A stretch of 64,000 nt of DNA, from contig JAMKCH010072562.1 of assembly GCA_023653785.1 (NCBI GenBank), forward strand, positions 62,001-126,000, in the 5' to 3' direction. The notes beneath the pieces were generated by a model that searched no databases, was not told the origin of the DNA, and saw only the letters and a program-made list of their open reading frames with translations. A program made the position numbers and the translations under genes. Below are positions 22,894 through 33,180 of this stretch, in pieces. Source of the stretch: Ophioderma brevispina. Lineage: Eukaryota > Echinodermata > Ophiuroidea > Amphilepidida > Ophiodermatidae. Numbering within the stretch: the stretch's first letter is position 1; every line of letters begins with the position of its first letter.

Positions 22894-23053
22894 TTGTATG
22901 GTTGTCTATAGAACTGATTTTGTTGTGAGCGTGGTGCTGTAGTATGTGATGGAATGGGAGTGGGTTTGTTGCTGTTGTCTGGTGTCAACCTCCTGTGTCC
23001 GATTCTGCGGTTGTCTTCCAGTGTGCCGGCTGACAATACGAATTTCAGCTCGT
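22894..23053 (-). CDS. Candidate MAGI linker exon between PDZ4 and PDZ5
   Basis: 160 nt exon. The acceptor is TTTCTGCCTAACAG at 23054 (phase 1) and the donor is ACAA|GTAAGTG (phase 2). In the chosen frame it encodes (D)ELKFVLSAGTLEDNRRIG, then HRRLTPDNSNKPTPIPSH and TTAPRSQQNQFYRQPY. This is a polar, Pro/Ser/Gln/Asn-rich linker like that between PDZ4 and PDZ5 of MAGI proteins. The entry phase agrees with the phase-1 donor of the PDZ4 exons. The exit phase (AA|) agrees with the candidate PDZ5 exon at 21.7 kb, reading on as K-IYRTP. A second frame is also open for 48 residues from the acceptor but ends in TAG inside the exon; it would give a C-terminus KSVL. I prefer the first frame because both phases fit. 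Confidence 0.5.
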
Positions 23054-23594
23054 CTGTTAGGCAGAAATAGTAAAGTAACACTTTCTGGTTACATGATCTC
23101 AATTAGAATGACAATGCATTGCTGGACTAAATAAATGCAGACTCTTTTTTGTGGATATGTGTTAAAAGGGTACTAGTTTGTATTCCATTGTGTCTATGTA
23201 TCAAATCTTCCAGTATTCAATGTTTGCTACATATGTGACTATCCTAAAGTTTGATGAATATCTTGTAACTTTGCCAAGAAATGTGTCAACTTTTTTTTGC
23301 CATTTTAGTTTCAAAACAGGCAAACCCCATTGAATTTGGGTCCCAAATGACCGAGTTATCCCCTATTTAATGAAAAGTGTTTGTTTTTACTTGTAACATG
23401 ACGAACTGTCTTTAACATAACCCATCGTCAAAATGTGTTAATGTGTGGCAAAACCAAGTCTGTCTGTGTTATAAAGTAAATAACAATGCGGTTCTCGAAC
23501 CACAAGTGTCGTCATGTTGCGCGTCACTTGCTTTATATGAAGTTTGGCAAAGAAGTGATTAGAGCGAAGAATCCCTGGAGAGAAGTGTTACAAA

Positions 23595-24180
23595 AGGTCA
23601 CATGGGGTCACCAGGTCACATATGAGTTCACCAAGGTCACATGATGATCACCAAGGATCACATTAGGTCCCCCACCCTGCCCCCATCCCACACTGCCCCG
23701 CCCCCACCCTTCCCCCGATGCAACCCTCCCCCTCCTTGACACACCTCAGCCCCCACCACCCCTACCCTACCCCCTACCCCTACCCTACCCCGGCACACAC
23801 AGATTTTGTGAATGGGCCAAAGGTCACATGAGGTCACCAAGGTCCACATGAAGTCACCAAGGTCACATGATGTCACCACCCCGCCCCTCGCCGCCGCAAC
23901 CCCACCCTTTCTCCCAATGCACCCTACCCAACGCAACCCTCCCCCCCACACACCAGCCCCCGACCCCCCAGATTCAGCACCCCCCGACCCCAGATCCCAA
24001 TAACTCAAACTGCCCCCCACCGCGCGTGTCCACTAACCACACCCGGACCCCACCTGAAACCAGCCGTGCTGGTCCGCCCTCCCCACCCCAGCCACGCCAG
24101 GATCTTAGAACCCCCACCCCGCGCGCTTCCGATCCTTACCCCCCGCGCCCCCGCCCACCCTGTCCCCCTCCATATGATTT
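23595..24180. repeat. GGTCACATGAGGTCACCAA tandem runs and C-rich tracts
   Basis: Two clusters of 'AGGTCACATGAGGTCACC' (about 23595-23663 and 23817-23880) alternate with C-rich low-complexity sequence (23664-23805 and 23876-24170). Proline-rich frames on one strand and glycine-rich frames on the other are consequences of composition and are not genes. Confidence 0.6.
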
Positions 24181-24399
24181 CACAAAGATGTATGGTATGT
24201 AGTTTTGCATTAGCAAAGGAATTTCGCGTATCCGATGTACCATTTTAGCGATTCAGCATTACTCATATTTAAATTAGCTCATTTGCTACCTAAGCCGCAT
24301 GTTTCAGGAAGTTTCAAATGGCAAAGAAGATGGCGCCCATAATGGGTTTCGTGCAGTGATGAATTTTGCATATCCATATCCGTTTCAAAAATATAGCGA

Positions 24400-24960
24400 T
24401 TACGCTGATTTTTGCATATTAATCACTCATTTGCATATGTAATTTGTCCAAAATATGCCCAACATCTAATCAAGGTCCAAGAACTCTTTAAACCCCGCTT
24501 CCTTCCCCAGTACAAACATCATTATAACCCTTACACTCCAGAAACTTTGCACACATCCTTGCGGGGAAAGGATATCATTTTGACCGGCCAAAAAGCTAAT
24601 TAATATTCATGAATATGCAAATAATGCCGCCAAAAGCTACCTTAATATTCTGGCCCATCACTCTTCACCCTACCAAGTGTGAAAATCGGGATAGCGTTTC
24701 GCCAGCAGAGCATTTCCAAAAAGGTTAACCGAAATGTCTGAAAATATGCAATAGCTAATTAATATTCATGAATATGCAAATAATGCAGCCAAAACCTACA
24801 CACAATATTGGCGGAACCTCACTCTATCATCCATCAAGTTTTGAAGGAAATCGGGGATAGCGTTTAGCCTGCAAGCATTTTTTTGAAAAGGTTAACCGCT
24901 CATAGGCGGACATACGGACGGACATCGGACGGACTCGGACACACCAAAATTTGGACTAGT
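24400..24960. repeat. Two-unit ~160 bp direct repeat
   Basis: GCTAATTAATATTCATGAAT followed by ATGCAAATAATGC(C/A)GCCAAAA and later ATCGGG(G)ATAGCGTTT and AAAGGTTAACCG occurs twice (about 24592-24730 and 24753-24897). It ends in a GGACGGACATCGGACGGACT run. This has the look of a dispersed invertebrate repeat end. Confidence 0.55.
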
Positions 24961-25039
24961 ATGTGCCTCCGACATTCGTTCAGGCGACCCAAAACACCCA
25001 GAATTAACAACATGTTCATGTAAAAAATCTGTCTGGCCT

Positions 25040-25120
25040 GGATTATTCGGTGTTTAAGTCAACGGTTTACCTTTGCTTGTGGAGGTGACTGCGCCGACAC
25101 TGCATGTGTGGTGTAATGGG
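25040..25120 (-). other. Possible minus-strand exon (weak)
   Basis: A minus-strand donor, AGCAAAG|GTAAAC, at about 25072 follows a GC-richer stretch that is open in two frames (REQQKRLAHYTTHAVSAQSP in one, phase 0; LRATEEVSPLHHTCSVGAVT in the other, phase 1). The phase-1 frame would fit between the PDZ4 and 23.0 kb exons. No good acceptor is visible. Confidence 0.18.
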
Positions 25121-25599
25121 CTAACCTCTTCTGTTGCTCTCAGCTTGGACTGTACTGTTGATCACTATTCTTTACTGTGGCTAGGCATAGCCATGACACT
25201 AAACATAGGCTCAGAATTCGTAAAAAATGCATACAACACTATTTGATATAATCACTTCAAATTGAATACAAAGAGTTAGAAATGCATTTTAAGGGTCACT
25301 CTCAAAATTGCTCAATTTCATAATTAAAATTTAAAAAAGGAAATGTTTTTTTAAAGTTTGCCTTTTTTTATAATAACATTTAATATGTTATGGTTTAACA
25401 TATCCCTGATTGAAGAGAACACTTCCTTTGGTGAATTTGGTGAAGTCACTGATTCTTCTGAAAGTTAAGATCAAAATAGACTATTTCAATAAATTTCTTC
25501 AGTAAGCGGCAGTTTTAAAAGTTACAATTAGGGTACCCTGACTGAAAAATTCAACAAAATAACTACCCAATTTCATACTAAACCAATTTTAAATAGGTG

Positions 25600-26206
25600 T
25601 TAAATCCCCGTCAACGGGGGTGGCCCGCCGGTTCCCTCACATTTGAAGCAACCGCCCTGACTCCTCCCTTCCATTTCAATCAATCACCCGATTCAATGCA
25701 ATCCTCCATCCTCAACCCAACCCTCCTACTCTCCTCCTCCCTTGTTTCTTCCATGTCTTCTTTGGACGTCCATCCTCCTCAAACCGCCTACCATCGAACT
25801 CAAAGCCCTTCTTAACACATGCTCAGCATCATTCAACACATTCCAATACCAACGGACACTATTCGCCTTCGCCAACCGTCCACCACCCCTCTTCCAAACC
25901 CAACATCTGCATCAAGTCCTCAGTCTTCCTCCTGTCCATCAACTTCACACCACACTTCACACCACACATCGCGCTTATCATTGCTCTCTCTGTCCTCCTC
26001 AAAATCCCCATCTCATTTTCAACTCAGACACTCACGTCTCACTCTCCCATACAGCCTCACTGATCTCCCACAACACTATAACCATTCCTTTCATCTTCAA
26101 AGGATCTCTCTGTAAAAAGAAATCATACACTGGAAATTTGCATCTGGAAAACGCCTTTAGAAATCACAAACCGCTAGAAGTTCAAATGGCATGGAAAAAC
26201 TTGTGA
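25600..26206 (+). other. Pyrimidine-rich region with a 154-codon frame, not recognised
   Basis: The plus strand is C/T-rich from 25600 to 26100 and is open in two frames at once (from 25742 for 154 codons and from 25819 for 98 codons). Both translations are Ser/Pro/His/Leu-rich. Simultaneous openness in two frames is the signature of biased composition, so I do not call a gene. It lies within a MAGI intron on the opposite strand. Confidence 0.25.
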
Positions 26207-26423
26207 ACTATTAAACTACTGACTGAGTATTATGTTTACTAACTGTTCTTAACTGTAAAGGCCACTTTTGGAACCCATTAATGAATGATAAACCTCTTGT
26301 TAGGATGATCAGAGTCAATCCATAACAGTCTATTCCTTTTTACAGTAAGAACGTGCACTGGCTCATAATACATAACACTGCTAATAATATTCACACCTGT
26401 TAATGGTCTTGCACAATACATAC

Positions 26424-26592
26424 CGGGTTGCAGATATAGTGAGGGGACTGAGGAACAGTATCCTGAATAATATTGACAATGTCTTTGTGATCTAGATTAG
26501 GGGGAATCTCTATTATTAACTGCAATTAAAGTCTGTCACCAGACTTCAACATCTGAGTGACCGGTCTGCTGGACTACCAGGTATGATGCGTA
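26424..26592 (-). pseudogene. Disrupted MAGI PDZ4 second-half exon
   Basis: Found by reading the minus strand for the missing half of PDZ4. The acceptor CATTCAATTGTGCAG at 26593 gives phase 1, and the first codons read (V)RIIPGSPADRS, which joins KI-V-RIIPGSPADR to the previous exon in frame and matches MAGI PDZ4 (IGRII-GSPADR). After that the homology hops between frames: LKSGDRL in a second frame, then a stop, IAVNNRDSP in a third, then NLDHKDIVNIIQD in the second. The 3' end, at CCCG|GTATGT, resembles the closing beta strand. At 169 nt it has the size expected for about 55 residues, the normal length of this half-domain. At least three frame disruptions fall within about 100 nt. Splice sites and residues are too well kept for coincidence. 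Either local assembly or sequencing indels or true decay explains it. Confidence 0.75.
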
Positions 26593-27532
26593 CTGCACAA
26601 TTGAATGAAACGGAAGTCATTGGTGAATAAGTAGATCTAAAAATATCTCCATGTTCATATTACTAATATGAGTAGTTAGCCTGATCGTTGTAAGCGTAGC
26701 AGATTTTATCTTGAAATTAATGGAAGTGAGGGATGGCATTTGGAGGACTGCTGGCAGCCCCTACGGGGAAGGAAACCACATCAGTGGGTGAAGGGGGAAA
26801 AGATGTGGGGAAGCAACACAAAAAGTTTTTGGGGAAAGCCAAAATTACCTCATAGGACAAAATCTGAGTTTTTAATGATATAAACATAAAACTAGGCTTT
26901 CTGAAGCATTTATGAATATGATTTTGACTTAAACAGTGTTTAGAGAGTGTATTTTTATATCAACTTACAAGGTCAAATATTGGAAGCTGACAAATTACCT
27001 GCTGGAAACAGGCCTTGTGTCGGATTAAGGAGGGTATTCAACAAATTTGGTCAGATGGGTGGGGAGGGGGCTCCTGATAAAAACCCTGACATAGTTTAAG
27101 TTTAAACACAAAGTTCTATTTGTAAGAACTTGATCCTAAAAGTATTTACATGTATGTACTTGTATGAAGTAAATAATGTAGAAAAATTGGCTCAGTTGTC
27201 ATTCAGTGTGCCTTAATCTAAATGCTTGTACATGATTTATTGGAGCCGACAACAGCTGTATACCTGCAGAAGTCATGGATCTATGTGATAAGAAATTGAT
27301 TTGATTCAGTTTCTTAAATGGCATTTGAGTGCGTGGGTTCAATGTCTAACTGGGCCTCCTAATTAAATCAATCCTAGAATTTGTGTGCAAAGGAAAAATA
27401 TGATTTGTACTTGAAACAAGGACTGTATCTGAGTCAACTAAGAAGAAATATGACCACGCCAACCGGGAGATTCATCACCTCTTGCATTCTTTTTGTGTAC
27501 TACAGCAAACTAACCCAGATGCAACTAGACTG

Positions 27533-27894
27533 AAAGTCTGACTCAGAGATTTCGAAATATTATTTTTTTGTGTAATAATGAAAAATAGTCAACTAGAACT
27601 AAAGATAGTAACCTAAAATGCACAATTCCGAAATTTGAGATGAATCGGATTTTTCGTTTTGATGCAGCAAACATTTATGTGTAGTATTACGTCCCATAGG
27701 ATACTGTGTATAACAAAAATTCCGGATCCGGAATTTTATAACAAAGTTGTGATTTTCTATATGAAGGAATTCGATTTAAGCTTAGCAATTTCACACAGTG
27801 ATTAGTATATGGTCAAGCATTATGTACATGCACAAAACCCGATTTTTTTGGAAATTGAGGGCGCCCTCCTCAGGAAATCTCTGAGTCGGCCTTT
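27533..27894. mobile_element. MITE family A, copy 2 (inverted)
   Basis: Reverse-orientation copy of the 2.6 kb element, with the same ends (AAAGTCTGACTCAGAGATTT... and ...CTCTGAGTCGGCCTTT) and the same internal TCCGGATCCGGAATTTT palindrome. It lies in the intron between the PDZ4 half-exons of the MAGI gene. Confidence 0.65.
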
Positions 27895-28559
27895 AACTCA
27901 AGACTTGGTATTAGACATAGCATACTACCAGAACTTGACAGCTGGGTTTTCAGTGCATGACCTAAATTAGATGAATCATTCTTCAAGCACAAAGATGAAA
28001 GAAGTGTACTACTACCCTTTAGACCTACATAATTTTAACTCAAGTTTGTGTAAATTTTTAGAAAATCTCTCAAAGTGGCTTTAAAGGTATTTTCTTATAT
28101 TCTTTGGATAAAGCTTTAGCATCCTGAAGTTAAGTGGAAGGAAGGGCAGTTGTGAAATGTGGTACAGATCGACACAGTTTCTAAATATCTAAACAAGAAC
28201 TAAACTTGATTTGCTAAGAAATTCACAATATATTGTTAATTAAATATATTAATATAATAAAAGTGATTAGTTTCTGGAATCAAAACCAAAAACCATTTTC
28301 TTCAAAATGCAAACAAAGCCTCAATGTTTGTTGAGTTAATTTTTGCACTGCTGCACAACAAATTGTACTTAATTTGGCAGAGAAATCAAATTTGGAATAT
28401 AAATGACTGATTGTGACTTAAAGAAATCATCTTCTGTCTAAAGGACCAACCTACACTGATATGGTTTGGGATAACAGCATACACGTTGACAATGTAATGC
28501 AAACGGCAGGGTAAAAAGCTATCAATTGACCCTAAATCTACACTCAATCTTGCACTTAC

Positions 28560-28829
28560 CAATCTTGGAGCCGGATTTGAGGGTGGATGATAAAATAACA
28601 AAACCAAAGCCCTCATTGCCTCGTCTTGTTAGCGTGATATCATAAGGGAAAGCCAACCCTGATTGCGATTTTATTTGTTGAACCCTAGCTGGCTGTACAC
28701 GCTGTTGTTGTTGATGGGGTTGCTGATGCGGCGGTTGTTGTGGTTGAGGCTGGTGATGTGGCGGTTGTTGCTGAAGGGGCTGATGATGTTGTGATTGTTG
28801 TTGCTGGGGTTTTTGGTGCCTTTCTTGGG
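28560..28829 (-). CDS. MAGI-like scaffold, Gln/Pro/His linker and first half of PDZ4
   Basis: 270 nt exon. The acceptor is TTATTTTGTAG at 28830 (phase 1) and the donor is ATTG|GTAAGT (phase 1). The first ~60 residues are a low-complexity linker built from CAA/CAG, CCN and CAC codons: QQQQS, QHHQP, PPHHQPQPQQPPHQQPHQQQQ. The end is PDZ sequence: YDITLTRRGNEGFGFVILSS followed by TLKSGSKIG. In MAGI proteins a long linker after PDZ3 leads directly into YDV-I-R-ENEGFGFVI-SS of PDZ4, with a loop insertion ending in KIGRII; here the domain is cut by an intron at KI-G. The trinucleotide-rich stretch (about 28690-28815) is a likely source of length polymorphism. Its frame is fixed by the PDZ3 exon upstream (phase 1 to phase 1). 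Confidence 0.9.
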
Positions 28830-29004
28830 CTACAAAATAAAAAATTGTTATTTAAGCTAAAACTACTTTGGACCTTTATGGTTTTTAAAATAAACAAAAT
28901 ACAATGTGATTTAAAGTAATTTTTTTTTATTTTGCTAAAGTTAACTGCTGTAACACTGCCCTTTTCATAAATTGGCAAATTGTCAAAGTTTTTATATTGC
29001 TTAA

Positions 29005-29310
29005 ATTTAAAGGATAATTTGCCCTGATGTAAAGCTTTCCATCAAAAATATCCCCATCAGAAAGGATTAAGCTGAGAAATGTTTTTGGTACAAAATTGTG
29101 AAATTTCTAATTTCCTATAGGAGCAAATACAAAATTCAGCCTATTTTTACATTGAAATATAAGCAAACCAAAATTATCACTTTTTCTCTCTTTTAAGACA
29201 TTTCTGTAGCATTAGCATAATACAAAGTAAGAAATCTATTAAGTGTCTAATCTATTTGAAATGACTATTATGACACAATATTTGGGTGCCTCAAAATCTC
29301 TCGTTGCACC
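29005..29310. mobile_element. MITE family B, copy 2
   Basis: Same internal sequence as the 10.9 kb element (TTTGCCCTGATGTAAAGCTT, TCCATCAAAAATATCCCC, TATGACACAATATTTGGGTG) and the same right end CTCGTTGCACCT. The left terminus is truncated. Lies in the intron upstream of the PDZ4 linker exon. Confidence 0.6.
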
Positions 29311-30287
29311 TATAAAAACATCCAATTGATATATTGAGAATGAAGTTAAATCTCAACTATACAAATGATATTGCATTGAGACAGCTTTCAATAAGTGTAA
29401 AATTTAGCTTCCATAAAAAACTCCAAATCAAAACTGCACATCAAAACTAGTGGTATAATTATAATACTCTATGGTGGGCCATTTCAGCAGTAACATTTTT
29501 TTGTTATTTTTAGCTATGAACAATATGGAGGATTGTTCATTTCATAGTTTAAAAAACATACACATTAAACCCAATGGGGCATAAAAAATTAGCAGGCTTT
29601 AAAATTTGCAGTTCTGATGGTAACCACAAATGAGCAAAAATAAAACCTTGCAAAAATTGTTGACAGTAATTTTCTAAACAAGAAATTGTTGACATTTTCA
29701 TTGAGGTACACTATGCCATGTCTCTTCATACACCTTCTAATATGTCGTGTTTCTGTGATTGCAGGTTGATCAAATCCCAATACCGGATATGCGCCGAGAT
29801 TTATTTGACTTGATTATTTTGTGTTGAATGATGTTCTTCAGCACAAGTTGTAAACACTGAATATGTTGTGCTTGGTTATGTTTACATGTCTGGTTGCTTA
29901 CAGGAATACATCATCCAGAGACAGAATGGTTGGAAGTGTTTTAGCAATTTGATTTAGAATGATCATATCTTTAGTCTTCTTGATCTAAAGATTACAACGG
30001 TGGAATGCAGACAACAAAAATATGAACTAAATCAAAATGTTTGGTACTTCCTTGTGCATATCGTATACATTTTATGATAATTTTCAAGAATTCTATTTGA
30101 AAATATAATTTCATTTGACAATTATTCAAAAATCTCAAACATGTTCCTCTTTATTGACACGATTATCATTCAAAACATGAACTTAAAACATATAATTCAC
30201 TGTATTGGTCACACACTTCATCTAAAAATGGGCCATTTATACACACAAAAAGACCGGAGCATGACAAGCTATATATAAAAAATTTAC

Positions 30288-30480
30288 CATTTGGATTAAG
30301 ACGTCTCCTTATCCCTAGCGACACTCTTCCTGAATCATTAGCACTCTTCATGAGAGCGACTACTTTGCGATGTGAAGCAGATACTACAGTCTGACCGTCC
30401 ACATAGAGTAACTCATCTCCTGTTTGTAACCTACCATCTACATCTGCTGCCCCTCCTGGGGTGATGGTCCCTATGGACAC
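30288..30480 (-). CDS. MAGI-like scaffold, second half of PDZ3
   Basis: 193 nt exon. The acceptor is TGTCTTTCAG at 30481 (phase 0) and the donor is ATG|GTAAAT (phase 1). It encodes VSIGTITPGGAADVDGRL, then QTGDELLYVDGQTVVSASH, RKVVALMKSANDSG and RVSLGIRRRLNPN. These are the beta-C to beta-F strands and the alpha-B helix of a PDZ domain. The pairs GGAADVDGRL/GDELLYVDG and SHRKVV match the distinctive MAGI PDZ3 pattern (GAAD-DGRL-SGDEL-VDG, KSH--VV). The alpha-B1 histidine (SASH) marks a class I pocket that prefers S/T at ligand position -2. The 5' half lies in the exon at 33.0-33.2 kb, across a 2.5 kb intron that carries diverged 'GGCCAGTGGTTCTTCTGACC' repeats and a foldback. The exon is complete and clean, and is the strongest single piece of evidence for the gene's identity. 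Confidence 0.92.
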
Positions 30481-31179
30481 CTGAAAGACAAGAGTTCATT
30501 AAGACATTACAACACAGCTGTTTTATCAAAGTGCCAACAAGAAGATACTTCTATTTCAACTCAACTTCCAGTTATTTTACAACCTTTTGTTACTTTCATT
30601 GGAAATGACTTGCCTACATCAAATAAAATCTACTCTCTCGTATATTCAAGCTGAAGCTGATATTGTTTGATCAAGCTCTAATACAGTTAATAACATGAAA
30701 ATGAATAAAAGGAAAGATCATAACAAAAGAATTGTGTTGAAACAGTGATACAACATCAAAGAGTTTACAAAAGGTCCAGTTAAAAGACAATGTTTTCTTC
30801 ATCTTTCAGAATGGTAAGAAATATTGTTCATGAACTGGAATAGCAAATATTATATGACTTTCTAACGATAGGGAGTTTGAGATGTAAATGTAGATTCAAT
30901 GCAAGACCACTCCTAACTTTGGCAATGTAAGACAAATAACGAGGATTTTGATTTGCTTGTTCTTGCAGTGATACCATATTAAGGAGTTTAAAAGAGTCTG
31001 GTTAAGACAAATATTTTCTTTATTTTCCTGAAGGGTAACATGTATTGTTCATGAAATAGAACAAACATTATAACTTTCAAAGTTACTAAGAGTTTGAGAT
31101 TAAATGCAGACAAAATATATTATTCCCGGGAACGCTTGTGTCGCCTGCGACTCCGGTTTGCCAACCAGAGTTGCAGCTT

Positions 31180-31760
31180 GGTGATGCGAGTTCACATAGG
31201 GGTCATCAGAGGTCAACCTGTTAACACCTCATGAGCCTTGGGCCAGTGGTTCTTCTGACCATGTGTGAAGTTAATCAGTGAACACGTACGTGACAAATGT
31301 CGTGTTATAGATTTCAACAAAATGGGGTCAAAGTTTACATAGGGGCCATCAGAGGTCAACATGTTTACACCACATATGAGCCTTGGCCAGTGGTTCTTCT
31401 GACCAAGTATGATATAAAATTGGATTGATTAAGCCCAAATTAATTGGTCGAGCTATGAGTTGCAAAACGAGACGCAGTCGAGCCCAATATTTTAAAACTC
31501 AAAGCGAGACCAATTAATATTGGGCGTAAATCATCCAATTTTATCATTATCATTTTTTGGATCCGATATTTTCACACACTTGGACTCCCATAAACATGAT
31601 AATGAAGTTAATCGGTGAACACATACGTGAGAAATGATCAATTGATGTTAACCTTTGATTTTAGTGAAATTGGGTCAAAGGTCACATAAGGTCATCACAG
31701 ATCAATTTGTGTACATCCCACATTAAGTCCTGGCCAGTGGCTCATTTTATGACGATGTAA
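31180..31760. repeat. Three diverged direct repeats in MAGI intron
   Basis: A unit containing ATAGGGGTCATCAGAGGTCAAC, CCTTGGGCCAGTGGTTCTTC and GAAGTTAATCAGTGAACACG occurs about three times (31180-31320, 31330-31410 continuing after a foldback at 31600, and 31670-31750). Same GGTCA-rich repeat class as elsewhere. Confidence 0.5.
31409..31547. mobile_element. Foldback inserted in intronic repeat
   Basis: Arms of about 60 bp: GATATAAAATTGGATTGATT, AATTAATTGGTCGAGCTATG at the left, complementary to CATAGCTCG-like and ACCAATTAATATTGGGCG, ATCCAATTTTATCAT at the right. The loop is ACGAGACGCAGTCGAG. It interrupts the second unit of the surrounding direct repeat, so it is an insertion. Confidence 0.65.
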
Positions 31761-33028
31761 GATGATAACAAGGTTCTTGATTTGCTTGTTTATAAAGACA
31801 TGCTTTAATAGGTTAATCAAACAATCTCTGTAATGCTTGTTTCAGCATTTCCCAAATAGTTTCAGTAATATAATGCAACAGACTGCAGCTTTCTCTTTTG
31901 ACATGATCATCCAACACATCAAGAATCATATCATCCAAGATTAAGCACACCAGCAATGCATAATACAGTCAAGTAAAATACAGAAATATTTTTTTTGCAG
32001 CATATTTAAAAGGATGTTGTCTCTTGCATATCAAAGCATTTCACCTAACACTCAATTGGAGATGTCTTCGCTCTATATATAGCCATTTTAATGAAAACTA
32101 CTGCCAGCATTTTGACGATGACAGATGCTCTACCAGTTTCCATGAGACTGTCCTACTCCAAGTAATGACAGATTATTATGAAATTCAATGATAATTGGGG
32201 GCTAGTTTACAGTGGTTTGGAAACCCGATCAAAGGTTACATTTGTTAGGAGGTGGACAGCATGAATTATGGACATAATGATTGTGTATAGGTTTGAGGTT
32301 TCCCACCTTAAAAATAGCAACTTCAGTTCTGTGATCATGTTGCATTTAGTTGTTTCATTTAAAATTAAGTTTCAACAGTGTGATATGACAGCCTTGCTAT
32401 TCTATGCAAACTTAAGGCTTGACATATGAGACCATAGATGACCAGGACTAAGAACAATACTTGTAATGGTTTCTTAAACATATCAGTAATTTAAAGCAGT
32501 ATTTAGCCTAATTTTGTTTTTCACTAATTGGACCAAATGACAAGATGAAAGGTAACGTCTGCCATTGCAATTTGTGATTTTTTTTCTCTCTATAGGTGAG
32601 AAATTGTATATACAGCATTATCAAACCCTAGAGAATTTGTTTTGTCTCTCGTGTTGACGGTAACAAAAAATGGGAATAAATTTGGTCAGAGATGTAACAG
32701 AGGAGCAGTCCCATTTCCTGAAAATCCAAAATTTGAACCGACGTGAAGGCCAAATTTTAGCGTAGCATCCAGTGAAGCTCCGGGGAACGTATTTTCTTAC
32801 GCAATTTTGAGGTACAAGACCCCTTCTACAAAATAAATTGGTACTTAAAACTTGTGTTTTTGATGCAGTTATACCTTTATCATGAACATTTTGATCTCAG
32901 AAATTGATTTCTTTTTTTTTTTTTTTTTAAATTTCCAGAATTTTTTTTTTATTTATGGCCCCAAATCCAGAAAAGTTACATCTCTGTTTGGTGTAATATT
33001 AATGACATGCTTGATGATGAAAACTTAC

Positions 33029-33180
33029 TTGTGATCCTTCTTCATGCCCTCCCACAATTCTGAAACCAAACCCATCTGTATGTTTCTTTAGGAAAACGGT
33101 TGTCTCAATGAAGCTGCCATCTGCATCTTCCTTAGGGCGTCCTCTTGATGGAGGTCTCCGTGACAACGAATCATCTTGCT
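33029..33180 (-). CDS. MAGI-like scaffold, first half of PDZ3
   Basis: 152 nt exon. The acceptor is CACCCATTCAG at 33181 (start phase 1) and the donor is CAA|GTAAGT (phase 0). It encodes a short basic linker (QDDSLSRRPPSRGRPKED) followed by the start of a PDZ domain: a beta-A strand (ETTVFLKK) and the carboxylate-binding loop and beta-B in HTDGFGFRIVGGHEEGSQ. The GFGFRI-GG signature is the class I PDZ loop typical of MAGI PDZ3. The next exon begins in phase 0 with VSIGTITPGGAAD, exactly where the family continues. MAGI proteins are submembrane scaffolds at tight junctions, adherens junctions and synapses, and bind C-terminal peptides of receptors and channels. The exon is intact and its reading frame is fixed by both flanking exons. 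Confidence 0.87.

Noticed and set aside
23658..24202. Gly/Trp-rich and Pro-rich open frames of 60-120 codons
   Set aside because: Low-complexity C-rich sequence and GGTCAC repeats; frames overlap on both strands.
25742..26206. 154-codon plus-strand frame as a gene
   Set aside because: Pyrimidine-rich composition leaves two plus frames open together, with no recognisable motif.
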